NCBI GenBank assembly: GCA_037179335.1
Contig: JAKZHN010000003.1
Span: forward strand, 1-64,000
Origin: Cyclaneusma minus
Taxonomy: Eukaryota > Ascomycota > Leotiomycetes > Marthamycetales > Marthamycetaceae
Direction of reading: 5' to 3'
DNA length: 64,000 nucleotides
Shown: piece after piece, positions 42,101 through 54,082 of the stretch
Layout of the letters: each line of letters begins with the position of its first letter
How positions within the stretch are numbered: the stretch's first letter is position 1
The notes under the pieces: model-generated
Databases searched by the model: none
Told to the model about the DNA's origin: nothing
The model's input: the letters and a program-made list of their open reading frames with translations, nothing else
Program-made: the position numbers and the translations under genes

Positions 42101-42923
42101 TGTGTAAGTGCGAGAGAAAGTCAATACTTCCTACTGTGGAGTAGCTCGCCCTGCTGTAAACTTGGCCTTTGTTATCCAGGTAGTGTTTTCCCTGTCGTTG
42201 ATGTTGCCAATCCCTGTCCATCCATCGAACTCATCGCTCCTCTACCAATTTGCCCTGTCTCTCCAAGTCTAAACTCTCTCACCCTTGGATCTATATCATG
42301 TGGCCTCAGATTTATTCAGGGCTGCCAAATATCAAGGATATAAAAGGCACCCGAGCCCTATGCTCAGGAAAGCTTGAAAAAAGACTACGAGGTCAGACAG
42401 ACAATATGCCTAACCGACGTGAGAGAGTCTCCTCGTATGAATGTCTTGTACAGCCGATAAGCCAAGCCACTTCAAAATGTCATAGCTTTGAGGCAAACAT
42501 AGATTCTAATCTGCCTAGGATTCTCAAGTCTAGCACTGTGCTTTGAAATATCAGACTCCTGTAAATGGTTCACTGCTGTTGACGGCATTTTTGGCCGCCA
42601 AAAGTCAGAATTCCGTCATCTGGCCCATCAGCTAATATTGAGCCTCCACTATCACTGTCCATTATCGCCATACCGACTTAGACCACCCGTGACACTGGTC
42701 TCAGTTCCGCATCCATGTCCACGTGACCCTAGCTAGGGTCTTCTGGTAGCCCAGTAGAGAACTATATAAACCCCTAAATCCCATCCTAGAAAGACATGGA
42801 AAATATCGACTATCGGCAGATTGCAGGTGCATGGAGCCACACCCTAGTAATTTTTCAATTAAAGTGATTCAGAACCCTTTGATGGCATAGTGAGTCACAT
42901 GCAAGAAGGAGAGGAGAGAAGGG

Positions 42924-43091
42924 AGTTTTTTGATTTTTTGTATTGCCTGGGGCATAGCCGGGCAGTAGCTGGAGCTAGCCTTAAATTTCTAGCTCTTGCG
43001 CTATTTAAAGCTATTTGAAGCCATTACGGGGGCTCGATGTAAGGGCCTAGGGCTAAATTAGGGCTAGTTTATTGCTTTTGCAAGGCTATAT
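42924..43091. repeat. Direct repeat R1, copy A (less mutated)
   Basis: Contains GGGGCATAGCCGGGCAGTAG, AGCTCTTGCGC and CATTACGGGGGCTCGATG. The second copy starts about 410 bp downstream. Most differences are transitions, and copy A keeps the C/G base in nearly all of them. Confidence 0.8.
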
Positions 43092-43332
43092 ATTATATAA
43101 TTAGCTATAAATAAATGGTTTTTAAAAAAGAAGGAAAGGTGATTTAAATTAATTAATAAAGCAATTGTGGTTAATAAGAAAACAATCTTTTAATAATTGT
43201 AAAAAAAAATATAACCGCTATAAAGCTTTATTTTAATTTGGCAGTCTATTTATATAATAACCGCTATTTTTATATTTTATAAAATCCATTATTTATAATA
43301 TAATAAATTATATGCAAAAAAAAGGAAAACAA

Positions 43333-43498
43333 AGTTTTTTAATTTTCTATATTATTTGGAGTATAGCCGGATAATAGCTAAAGCTAGTTTTAAATTTTTA
43401 GCTTTTATACTATTTAAAGCTATTTAAAGCTATTACGGGGGCTTAATATAAAGGCTTCGAGCCAAATTGGGATTAGCTTATTATTTTTGCAAGGCTAA
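43333..43498. repeat. Direct repeat R1, copy B (more mutated)
   Basis: Aligns to copy A over its full length without large gaps. Examples of changes are GGGGCATAGCC to GGAGTATAGCC and CTTGCGC to TTTATAC. TTACGGGGGCT is retained in both. Confidence 0.8.
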
Positions 43499-43954
43499 AT
43501 ACAAATATAGCAAAATAAACTATATTTAAATACAATAATGGCAAGAAATAAGGAAATGGTGAAAAAAAAAATTGAAAATTGAAAATAGGGTATTTGCGAA
43601 TTAAAAAGCGTTTGCTAAAATTAAATTTATTAATAAAAAGATTAATAAAATAGCCTAGAAAAGCATTAGAGAATTATTTGCCGAGCTTTTAGATATTTAA
43701 TTATAAAATATTATTATTAATTATATATTATACTATATTTTTTTAAAGCTATAGCTAATATAAAAATAAATATTGGCAATTCCAATAAAATATAAGCGAT
43801 AGCGGAATTTATTAATAGAAGCTTTTTAAATATATATATTATTAGCAAAGTAAAAAAAAATGCAATTGATTTTTAAAGCTTTAATTTAAAGAAGGCCTAA
43901 AATACTGCTATTAAATATATATAATTAATTATTTAAATAATTATAATTTTTATA

Positions 43955-44042
43955 GGGCTTTGCTAAATCTACAACCCAAATTTTCCAATCGATAATGCGC
44001 TAAGCCTAATCGGGTAAAGCGCCAAGGGCACGGACCACCAAA
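43955..44042 (+). repeat. Inverted repeat R4, left copy
   Basis: GGGCTTTGCTAAATCTACAA through TAATGCGCTAAGCCTAATCG to GGCACGGACCACCAAA. The right copy is the reverse complement at 60956-60869. A CAC-triplet tract (44237-44261) and CTCCAG words follow, also mirrored on the right. Confidence 0.8.
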
Positions 44043-44236
44043 TAAGTGAAAATAATTCCATGTCATTTGGATTGGTTTTTCAGCCATTTGAGTCCGGAGT
44101 TTTATTATTTTAAGTTATTTTGAGTTATTTATTTCAATTCCAAATTATTTGAATTGATTCTGGAATTGATTTGGAATTAATTTGGATTAATTTAAAGCTA
44201 TTTGCAGCCAGCTTAGCCAGCCAAATCAAACATTGC

Positions 44237-44391
44237 GACCACCACCACCACCACCACCATTGCTCCAGCTCCAGCGCTCCAGCTTTAATTGTCCTATTTC
44301 AGCGTATGTGTATTGAGGTTCGCAAAAGGCAGCCTGGCATGCGCCATGGCTGCGAGGGCAAGGGCGACGGCGAGGGCGAGGGCGAGGGCTA
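44237..44391. repeat. CAC-triplet and GAGGGC minisatellite island
   Basis: GACCACCACCACCACCACC followed by CTCCAGCTCCAGCG, then around 44351-44391 imperfect GCGAGG/GGGCGA units. It is a GC-richer island in the AT-rich block. The plus-strand frame over it has no support as a gene. Confidence 0.7.
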
Positions 44392-46343
44392 TTTATTTGG
44401 TTCAAAAAACTATGGAATTCCTATTTGAGTTCTAGTGCTTAAGTAATGAAGAGCTTTAACCACCCCACCAAAAATCTGAATAAGCATTTTATAAAATCAC
44501 AGCTCTAGCCAATTAAATTATAAAAATCCACAATATTAAAAAAACCTATATTATAACTTCTAAAGCGCGATATTTAGCGCATTTCGTAAATAATTAATTG
44601 AAGTTTTAATAATACTCCAATATAGCCGTTTTTTCGCGCATAGCTTTTTTAATATTTAAAAACTTCTATTTTAATATTAATTCTCTATTTTTTATTACTT
44701 TTACCATTTTAACGTAAAAACTCCTTATTAATTTTTATAAATTTAATATTAGCACTTGTATACCGTATTTTTAAAAGAAATCCAATATTTTAAACCATTT
44801 TAAGCATATTATTATTTATAACCATTTATATTTTAAATTCCTATAATTAAACATTTTTAAAAAAGTCAATATTAAAAAAAAATATATATTGCCCTTTATT
44901 TTAAAGCTAAAAAACGTGCTGGTATTAATAATAATTATAATATATTTATAAAAACTACTTTTTTTAAAAAAAAAATTTTTTTAATAAGGATTTTATAATT
45001 ATTTCTGGCAATTAAAAAGAAATAAATATTATTAATACAATTATAAATTTTAAAAAAATCAATTTTAAACAGCTAAAAACTCCAATTGAAAAATAGCCTG
45101 AAATTTTTAAAATTATACTAAAGCGGATTTTTTATACTTATAAAAGCAAAAAGTTTCCCTAGGAAATTGGCTAAAAAACTATATAAAATAAACTATATTT
45201 TAATAATATTATTAAAAAAATAGGATTTATATTACTAAGAATATTTAGAAGAAAATTAAGCGAAGGACAATTTATATTTATTTAAATAAAATCTTTTATT
45301 TTATTGGCAATTATTTTTTGAATATTTAATAATTAAATTAAATACTAATTAATTTTCAACATTTATATAAAAAACAAAAAATATTTGCTTTATATAAAGT
45401 TTTAGCCTTTAATTACGCCAAATTTATTAAATTTATTAAATTTTTAATTATAATATTAGATATTATAATATTTAATTTTATTATTAATAAACCAATTTAT
45501 ATTTAAAAGCCTGGGGCTTTTAATTAAAAAACGCCAGCAGCGATTATTAAAAAAACAAAAACTCCAGGCCTATTTTAATAAAAAGGCCTTAAAGCATCAA
45601 GCACAAGCAAATATTCCTGGCACCCTTAAATATAAATATATAAAAAGGCTAAATAAAAATATTTTTTTCAATAAAAAGGCTTAGGAAAAGGCCCAAAAAA
45701 AAAGCTTTATAATATTCTATTAAAAGGAATTCTTAAAAGAAAAACATATATATATATATATAAATTGCCCAAAAGGCTTGCGGGCATTTTAAATATTAAA
45801 ATAGAAATTTATAGCAAAAAATTAAAATTGCCAAATTAAAAAAAAGGAAAAAATAGCATTAACTAATATATTTACAAAAAGCATTTTTTTTTTAAAATAG
45901 CTTTATTCCTATTATAAAGCAATTAAAAATACTGATTTAAAAAAATTGTATTAATAATAATATTGCTTTATACGCAAAAGCCTATCGCTTCCTAATAAAT
46001 ATTGCAATTAGAAAAAGAAATTAGAAAAATTATATATTAGCCAATAATTTTCTAAATATGCACCCAATTAGAAAGCTATTTAACTACTTTAAAAAAAAGC
46101 TTAATTATTTTATTCCCAATAAAGCTAATAGGCAAAAAAAAACCGGGCTATAAAATATTTAAAAAAAACTTGGCAGGATAATTGATTTAATAAAATTATT
46201 TACAAGCTATTTAAAGCATGGCCAAGAATTTTATAGCAAATAATTAATAATTAAAAAAAATTAAAAATAGCCTAAAATTAATTTTAAAATTAATGTTTTA
46301 TAATTTTTACAATTATATTTAAAGCAAGGCTATTTAAGCAGCT

Positions 46344-46553
46344 GCAGCAAAAGCCTTAGGCACCTACAAATGGCCATGGTAGCCCGTGCCCACGCAGCTG
46401 GCGCAGCGCTATCGCTAGCGCCAAGAGCCGGGAATGGCTTTAAAAAAAGCGACGACGACGTAGCCTTTTTTTTAGATATAATTAATAGTATATTAATAAA
46501 TCCTAAATTGCACGTGCAATTTATTTTACTCATTTACTTTTAGTAGATTAATA
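46344..46553 (+). repeat. Direct repeat R2, left copy (possible LTR)
   Basis: Includes AAAGCCTTAGGCACCTA, CTGGCGCAGCGCTATCGCTA, AAAAAAAGCGACGACGACGT and the perfect palindrome AAATTGCACGTGCAATTT at 46505-46522. The right copy is at 59551-59761, 13.2 kb away and in the same orientation. Confidence 0.85.
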
Positions 46554-47546
46554 TTAATTAGCGTTTTCTTTATTAAAGGCAGCAAATTTGCAAAATTATT
46601 AAAAAAAAATTGCGCAAACGCAGCTATACTAATTGGTTTTTTTAAAAGGTGCAAAAATCTTAAAATCTTTTAAATCATAATATTAATAATTAAAGCGCAA
46701 ATAGCTAACTTTATTTTTTTATTATTAGCGCGTTTTATTACGGCCAATTAATTGCCTTTAAATATATTATTGTTAAAATCCTAATTTGATTTTTTTTATA
46801 CTTTTTAGCCAAGCAATAATAAATACTAAATTATGCCCTTTATCTGCAATTTTAATTAAAAATTTCAATATAGCTTAAATTAAAAATACCCAAATTTAAA
46901 TTATATAAATTTATACTATTTAAATTTGCAATACCCAAATCTCAGTTTAATTTTAAGCCTCTATTAGGCAAAAACTCAAAATAAGCCCAATGCCTCCGCC
47001 TGGCATTTACAACTTTTTATAGCCAATTAATATAGCCTGGCAGCTGCGCAATTGCCCGATATATTTTTAATACCCATATGTTTTTTGAACAATATTTTTT
47101 ATAGCGTATTATTAGCCTAGTTTATGCAATTAGCTGTATTAAATTTAATAATTATACCTTTTAAAAATAAAAAAGCAAAAAATAATTTATACCCAATTTT
47201 ACAAATTTTTAAAATAGAATTTAGATATATAAAAGGCTACAATTTGCTGGATTTTAATATTAAAAATAAATTAATTTATATTAAGCCTATATTAAATATT
47301 GTAATTTTAAATTGGCATAATAAAAAGCAAACGCAAGAAACAATTGGTATAGCGCTATAAATATTGTATTAAAACTATTTTAAAAACTGGTTATTGGAAA
47401 TAATTAAAGTAATGGAAAGCAATATTAATTTTCTTTTTAAAAAAACATGGGATTTTTATTAAGCAATAAAAAAGCAATAAATTGGCCACTCCTTTATTTA
47501 ATTTAGCTATTAAATTAAATAATTTATAAAATTGGCCAATATTATG

Positions 47547-47722
47547 GCAGCTTAAAAGCAAAGCAGGGATTAGGGTAAAGCGAGGTTATAAGCTGGAAAC
47601 GGAAATCTCCAGCTTTGCAGGACTTTAAAAATCCTGCAGGCTAGCGCAGGGCGCTAAAAGCACGTGCCTGGCACGTGAGGCTAAAAGCTAAGGGCTTGGG
47701 GCGTATAGCGCGTGGCGCGTGT
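47547..47722 (+). repeat. Direct repeat R3, left copy (possible LTR)
   Basis: GCAGCTTAAAAGCAAAGC to GCGTGGCGCGTG, including TAGCGCAGGGCGCTAAAAGC and two CACGTG words at 47661 and 47672. The right copy is at 53908-54082, 6.36 kb away in the same orientation and more AT-biased. Confidence 0.85.
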
Positions 47723-49905
47723 CCGGAATATGTATTTAAAATGTTTAAAATTAATATTATAATAATATCCCTTTTTAAATTACTATTTATTCCAAATAAC
47801 GCTAAAAATCCCTTAATATTTTCTAATTGTAATTTATAGGCTTTATAAAATTAATTGTTTTTTTTAATGCTTAAAATTATGCTTTTTTTAAACCGTCCTT
47901 TTTTAAAAAATAGCTATTTTTGTTTTTGCTATTTATACGGCAATGTTTTTAAGCCTTTTTTTAAAAAAATGCAATTATTAATTGATTAAAATTTTATATT
48001 AAGGCGGTGTTTTATATTATAGCAATTAGCTATAATATGCCTTTATTATATTATAAAGCCTATATAATAAAAAAGCTTAAAATCCTAATTTATTTAAATA
48101 ATTTTAATATTATTTTTATAAATATTTTTTAAAATTATAAAACTTTGCTTTTCATTGCTAATTTAATTTATAATTCATTTATTTAATATAATATATAAAG
48201 CCATAATTTAAATGGGTATTTTAATTATAAATATTTAAAATACTATTGAGGTTTTATTTTTTAATAATTTTTTATATTTCGTTATTTTTTTCCAATATTT
48301 TGCCTTTAATATTTTTGCTTTTTAGCTTATTAATTTTTTTTGGCCTAAAAATTCTTTTATTTTTATTTTTAATTTAAAAGAAAAATATAAAATTTAAAAA
48401 AAATATTAAAAAAATTTAAAAAACATATTTATTTATATATATTTTAAATATTTTTTATAGCCCGATTTATTTTGTTTTTTAATTTTTTTTATAAACTAAT
48501 TGATTTTTATATTTTTGGTATTAATATAAGTATATTAGCCTATTTTTAAGGCCGGGATTTTAAAATAATAAATATTGGCATTTTATTTATAATAATTAAT
48601 TAATTATTAAATTAGCATTTTAAATTCAATAAAAATTTGTTTTATATAATTTATAATAATATTAAGTTTATAATTCTTTTTTAAATTAAAATTATATTTA
48701 AAAGGCAAAGCCAAAATAGCTTTATATTTATTTGCAAATAAAATTTCTAATTGGCAGAAAATAGCGTTAGTTTTATAATTTTAAATATTTAATTATTAAA
48801 AGCAAATTTTGCTAATAATAGCTAATTTACCCAATTATTTTTGGTAAAAAATATAAAGCTTTTTAAATGCTATTTTTTAAAAAAAATATCCCAATTCTTA
48901 ATGTTTTAAATAAATACTTTTAAAATTAAAAAATAAATTGGATTTTTTTATTTGAAATAATGTTATTAAAAATGCTATAAAAATAGTAAACCTTATTAAT
49001 AAAGCCTTTTGCAAATATTTTAATTTTAAAATTTATAATAAAAATAAAATAGCGTATTTTAATAAATTTGTATATTATTATAATAATATATTAATAATTG
49101 CAACCGTTTTTAATATATTTAAGCAATAATATAATATAATTTATTAAAATATTTAATTAAGCTTTAAAAGTAACCAATAATAATTATAAAAACCCGGGTA
49201 ATAACAATTTAAAAAATTTAATTCTTTTTAAATATCCAATTACGGCCGTAAAATAATGCCTATAAATAATTTAAATTGCTAAATTAAAACCGTTAAGAAA
49301 TATTTATATCTGGTTTGCGCTTTTTGTTTTTTTTAATATAATTTATTTATTTAAAATAAAAAATTTCAATATTTATTTTTTAAAAATCGAATATAAATCT
49401 TTTAGCCAGGCCTTAAAATTTTTATTTTTTAAAATTGCTAATATTAATATTGCAATTGTTAATGTTTTATACGCTATTTTAATAATCTTTTTAATTGGTT
49501 TTTTTAAATTTTATTTTAAAGTTAAAATTAGTATTAAAGCAAATGATTTTTTTTTAAATTCTGTATTAGAATTTTTAATATTTTAAATAAAAATTTTAAT
49601 TTGAATAATAATATTTTTAATTTATGCTGCAATTTTTTATTTTTAATATATTAGAGTTGGTTTTTTAAAAATCTGTTTAATATATTTGGTTTTATTGCTT
49701 AAGATTTTGATTTATAAATAATTTTAAAATTAAAGCTAAAAAAGATTTAAATTGTAAAATCTATTTTTAATTTGGCTATATAATTATTATAAAATATTTT
49801 AAATTATGATAATTAATTTTGTTTGTTTTTTAATAATTTTTAAGTTTTTAATTTTTAATTTTCCAAATATTTAATAATGGCCAAAAGCTTTTTATTATAG
49901 ATTTT

Positions 49906-49957
49906 ATAATTGCATTTTATAATTGCATTTTATAATTGCATTTTATAATTGCATTTT
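49906..49957. repeat. Four perfect copies of ATAATTGCATTTT (13 bp)
   Basis: Four exact consecutive 13-bp units lie within the AT-rich block. Being perfect, they must post-date or have escaped the mutation process that degraded the surroundings. Confidence 0.9.
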
Positions 49958-52900
49958 ATAAAATTATAAATTTTAAAAAACAAAATACAAAATAAAAGAT
50001 CCCATTATTTTTATATTAAAAAAGCATTTTTTTAAAGCATAATTGAAAGCATTCGTTTTTAAAATTATTTATTTATTATAATTAAAAAAAGCCAGAATTA
50101 AAGATAAAATAAATGCCTATTTAAATTTATTTCAAGTTTTTTTTAATTAAATTATTTGATGGCTTAATTATTTTGGAAAAGTTCCAAATAAATTTTTAAT
50201 AGAAATTAGCAAATTTTGTAAATTTTTAAAAATTTCGAACAAAAATTAAAAGTTTTTAAATTATAATAGCAAATATTCTATTTAAATTTATTTTCATATT
50301 ATTTAATATAATATAAATGATTTTAAATTTATATTTAAAAATATTAATTTAAAGGCCGGTATTTTTTCAATAGCGAATTATTTAAATGAATTATAATTAA
50401 TATAATACTAAAATAAAATTTAGACATTATAAAATTTAAAAAGCATAACTAATAATTTAAAAACTCCAAAGCAAATAATAAATACCGTTCTTTTTTTGCT
50501 ATTTTTAATTTATTAAATATTGCAATAATATTAAGCTTAATATAAGATTTAATTTTATATATAGTATTTAGGGTTTTTTTAATTAATAATAAAAAATAGC
50601 AATTTTTAATAATAATATTATTTAATTTTTTATAATTTAGCGGCTAATATTAGCAATATAGCGCATTTAAATTTTGATTTTTAAATAAATTTATAAATAA
50701 ATTGCTTATTAAGCTACTTTTGAATATATTTTAATTCTATTAATAAAAAAAGCCGAGTTTTATTATATAGTAATTTTATAGCAAATAATAATTTAAATTT
50801 TATAGTTTTATAATTGTTTTAAAAAAGAATTATTGCCATTTTTTTAAAAAACAAAGCATTTAATATACTATAACGCCATTGAAAAAGCTTATTTTAAATT
50901 TTTTTATTGCTTAAGCTAAGGGTTTTTCTTATAAATTTGGCAATATCTGTTTTATAATTTTATCTAATTTATTTATATTTTCAAAATTAATTTATTTATA
51001 TTTTAAATAGGAAAAAGCTAATAAATTATTATAAATAAATAAAAATAAAAAGCATAATCTATTTGGGTATTTTTATCCTATAGATTTTTTTTATATTAAA
51101 TTTAATAATCTTAAAAGCTTTTTTCGCTAAATACGAGGTTTTGTTAATTTTAAAATAATTTTTATATATTGGATTTTCTTTTAGCAAATAAATATAATAA
51201 ACTTAATTATAATATTTATTTTAATATTTTTTATATTTAATTTGAATTAATAAATTTTTAATATTAATCAAAAAGCATAGATGGAAATATTTAATAATAA
51301 AAATACTGCCTTTTTTATTTTTTTAATAATAATACGAATTTTATTTGCTATTTTTTTTAATAGGGTATAAAAATTTAAAAAGGCTATTATATATTATATA
51401 GGCCTTAGTTTTAAATTTACTTAATTTCAATTTTTTTTATAATATAAAAATCCCGTTTTAAAATAAAAATTTGGTTAATTTTAAAAATAATGCTTTTTTT
51501 TTAAATATATTGGCTTTCTTTTATTGCTATTCTTTATAATAAATAAAATATAAAATATTATAAAAAATATAAAGAATATTGATATAAATATAGAGAATAT
51601 TAATTTAAAAAATATAAAAAATACTAATTTAGAAATTAAAAAAATTGGTTAGCGGGGTATTATAAAAAAACATATTAATGCTAAATAATAGCCATTTAGA
51701 AAATAATTTTTAATATAATATTTTTATTTTTAATAAAATTTTTCTTTAATTTAGTTAATAGCTGGATTATAAATTTCCAGCTATAAAAATTTAAAAATAA
51801 TTAGTATTATTTTAAAAGTTTAATAAAAAAAATTAAATAGTAATTTTGGCCATTAATATTTAAATAATTAAAACAGAAATTTTTTTATTAGCCAAAGCTA
51901 ATAGCCTGGGCTAAAAAGACTCCAATAAAAATAAAATATATATTTTGGCAAACCTTTTATTAATAGAGCTAATAGTAAAATATTTGCTATTAATTAAAAG
52001 TTTCATAAATAAATTTATATATTTAAAAAATAAAAATAAAAAATTAATATTAACTATAAGGCTTTGCTAAAATAAATATAAAATAATATTTTATTTTATG
52101 AATTCTAAAGCTATACAAATGCTATATTAATTAATAATATATTTTCTGGTATTTTCTAGCTGCAATTTAAATTAAAAAATTGCTATATTTTAATTAACAA
52201 TATTTATTTTGGCCAAATTCGAAAAAAAGAATTAAAATTGGTAAAATATTTGTTTAAATACTATTTTAGCTAATTTTGCTTTGAATACTGCTTTTGCTAA
52301 TTCTTTTTATTTATTATAATTAAAATTTAGCCCCATTTCTTTTAATTTTGTTTTTCTTTAATTTTGGCCATTAAATTTTCCCCGAGTTTTTTAATATTTT
52401 TTTCAACTTTTTCAACTTTTTCATTTTATTTGAATTTGAAATTTTCAAAATTGAATATAAATAACAATCTGCTTTAAAATCGGTTTTTTTATACTAATTG
52501 CCAAAAATAAAGCTATTAACTATATTTTTAATATTTACGGCCAGTTTTTTAACGCATTTACGGCAATAGTTTTATTCCTAAGCTTTAAAAAATTCCCAAA
52601 TAGCAATACATATAATATTTAAAATTATGAGGTTATTTTAATTAAAATATTTTTAAATTTAATTTGCAAAAATTAAAATAAGGGATTTAAATTAATTGCT
52701 ATTAATCTTAGCGCCCTTTTTTTAATTTATTAAATTTGGAAATTTTACCGATTATAATGTGCAATTGTCTAATATAATCTTTTTTTAATGCAATTATTAA
52801 TATACTAAAACGATTTTATTTAATCAATATATTTATTATTTATAGGAGTTTTTTTAAAATATTTAGTATAGCTGGTTAAAATATCAAAAACTTTGCTATA

Positions 52901-53907
52901 CAATTTAATAAGTTTTATTTTATTAAATTAACTAGCAAATTATGCTTTAAATTTAGATTTAAAATAAAATACAATAAAGCTTTGTTTTCTTTTATTTTTA
53001 GCTTTTTTAAAACTTTTCTGGCTTTTTTGCATTTGTTTAAAATAATATAAGTTTTTATTAAAACATTATATAAAGCTCTTGCGCTTTTCCAAGGCCATTT
53101 AAAAAAAATTACTTAAATACAGGGTAATTCTTTTAAAGCTTATATAATATTAATATGCAATTTTGCTTTTAATTATTTTGGCCAGAAACTAAATTTATTT
53201 ATAATTGGTATTATAAATAGCATTATTAATTTAAAAAACGCAGCGCGATTTTATTTTTTAAATTAAAATTTGTTTTTAATATTTTAAAAATCCTTATTTT
53301 TTTTAGTGAACTTTTTAAAGGTTTTAGCGCGAAGGTGCAACTGGCCGAAAAAAATATTATTTTTAAAATAAAAAATAATTGCTTTAGTATTAATAAGCTA
53401 ATTTTAAAATTTAACAATTCTAATTATATATATATTAGAGTTGTTTTATTGCTATTTAATTAGCTAAATAAATTATTTATAGCTTTATTAATATTGCGTA
53501 AAAGGGTTTTTAAATAAATATAATTTTTAATTACAAAATTGGCAAAAACAAAATTAAAAAAAAGCGGTATTAGAATTAATGCCGTTTTTTTTTATTAGCA
53601 AAATATTTAAAAATGGCTTTAAAATATAAAAATCCTATAATTTTGAATTGCTTAGCTATTGCATTTGCAATAATTGCAACAAATATAAAAAATATAGCGC
53701 AAGATTTTTAATTTAAAAATTACAGAATTTATTAAATTATAAAATTTAAAATAAAAATATGCAAAATTTGAAATTGGGTTTAAAACGGATTTAGAATTCG
53801 CGCAATTTTTAAATTGCCGTTTTTTTTATAAAATAAAAGGCTATAATTATTTGAAAAAAAAAAGTTAAATTAAATTAGCTAATAAAAAAAGCTTATAAAT
53901 TATTATA

Positions 53908-54082
53908 GTAGCTTAAAAGCAAGGCAAAAATCAAAATAAAGCAATATTATAAATTGAAAATAAAAGTTTTTAGCTTTGCAAAACCTTAAAAATCCTGCAA
54001 ACTAGCGCAGGGCGCTAAAAGCACGTGCCTGGTATATAAAGCTAAGGGCTAAGGGCTTGGGGCGCGTGGCGCGTGGCGCGTG
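53908..54082 (+). repeat. Direct repeat R3, right copy
   Basis: Matches 47547-47722. It keeps CTAGCGCAGGGCGCTAAAAG and GCACGTGCCTGG, but the next CACGTGAG of the left copy reads TATATAAA here (54033-54040). The GCGCGTGGC motif is expanded to three copies. Confidence 0.85.

Larger units (their letters stand above)
33990..42880 (+). repeat. Tandem array of about 24 diverged TATA-bearing units (mean period near 375 bp)
   Basis: All units lie head to tail on the plus strand. TATA or TATA-like cores start at 34141, 34516, 34896, 35232, 35590, 35937, 36276, 36644, 36998, 37387, 37783, 38173, 38524, 38933 (weak), 39313, 39658, 40053, 40459, 41172, 41558, 41946 (weak), 42338 and 42763. One degenerate unit near 40800 has lost its box. 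The usual core is AAAGGTATATAAACACC or CTATATAAAGCCC. About 10-40 bp later comes a pyrimidine block and then AAAGACA (for example CTCCTGCTCTTT, TCCCATCTTAC). TGCTGTCG lies about 110-180 bp upstream; the distance is 146-151 bp in the units at 35590, 35937, 36644 and 36998. CACGTG lies 43-55 bp before the box in at least six units. No ORF is conserved among units. Plausible identity: an array of short Pol II transcription units or a promoter amplification. Confidence 0.85.

Noticed and set aside
33990..42880. CRISPR-like periodic array
   Set aside because: The period is about 375 bp, units are diverged, there are no short identical repeats with unique spacers, and the context is eukaryotic.
47124..47360. 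78-codon frame in the AT-rich block, and similar frames at 53226, 55679, 56005, 56884 and 63723
   Set aside because: All are Ile/Leu/Lys/Asn-rich translations of AT tracts without motifs, as expected by chance at this composition.
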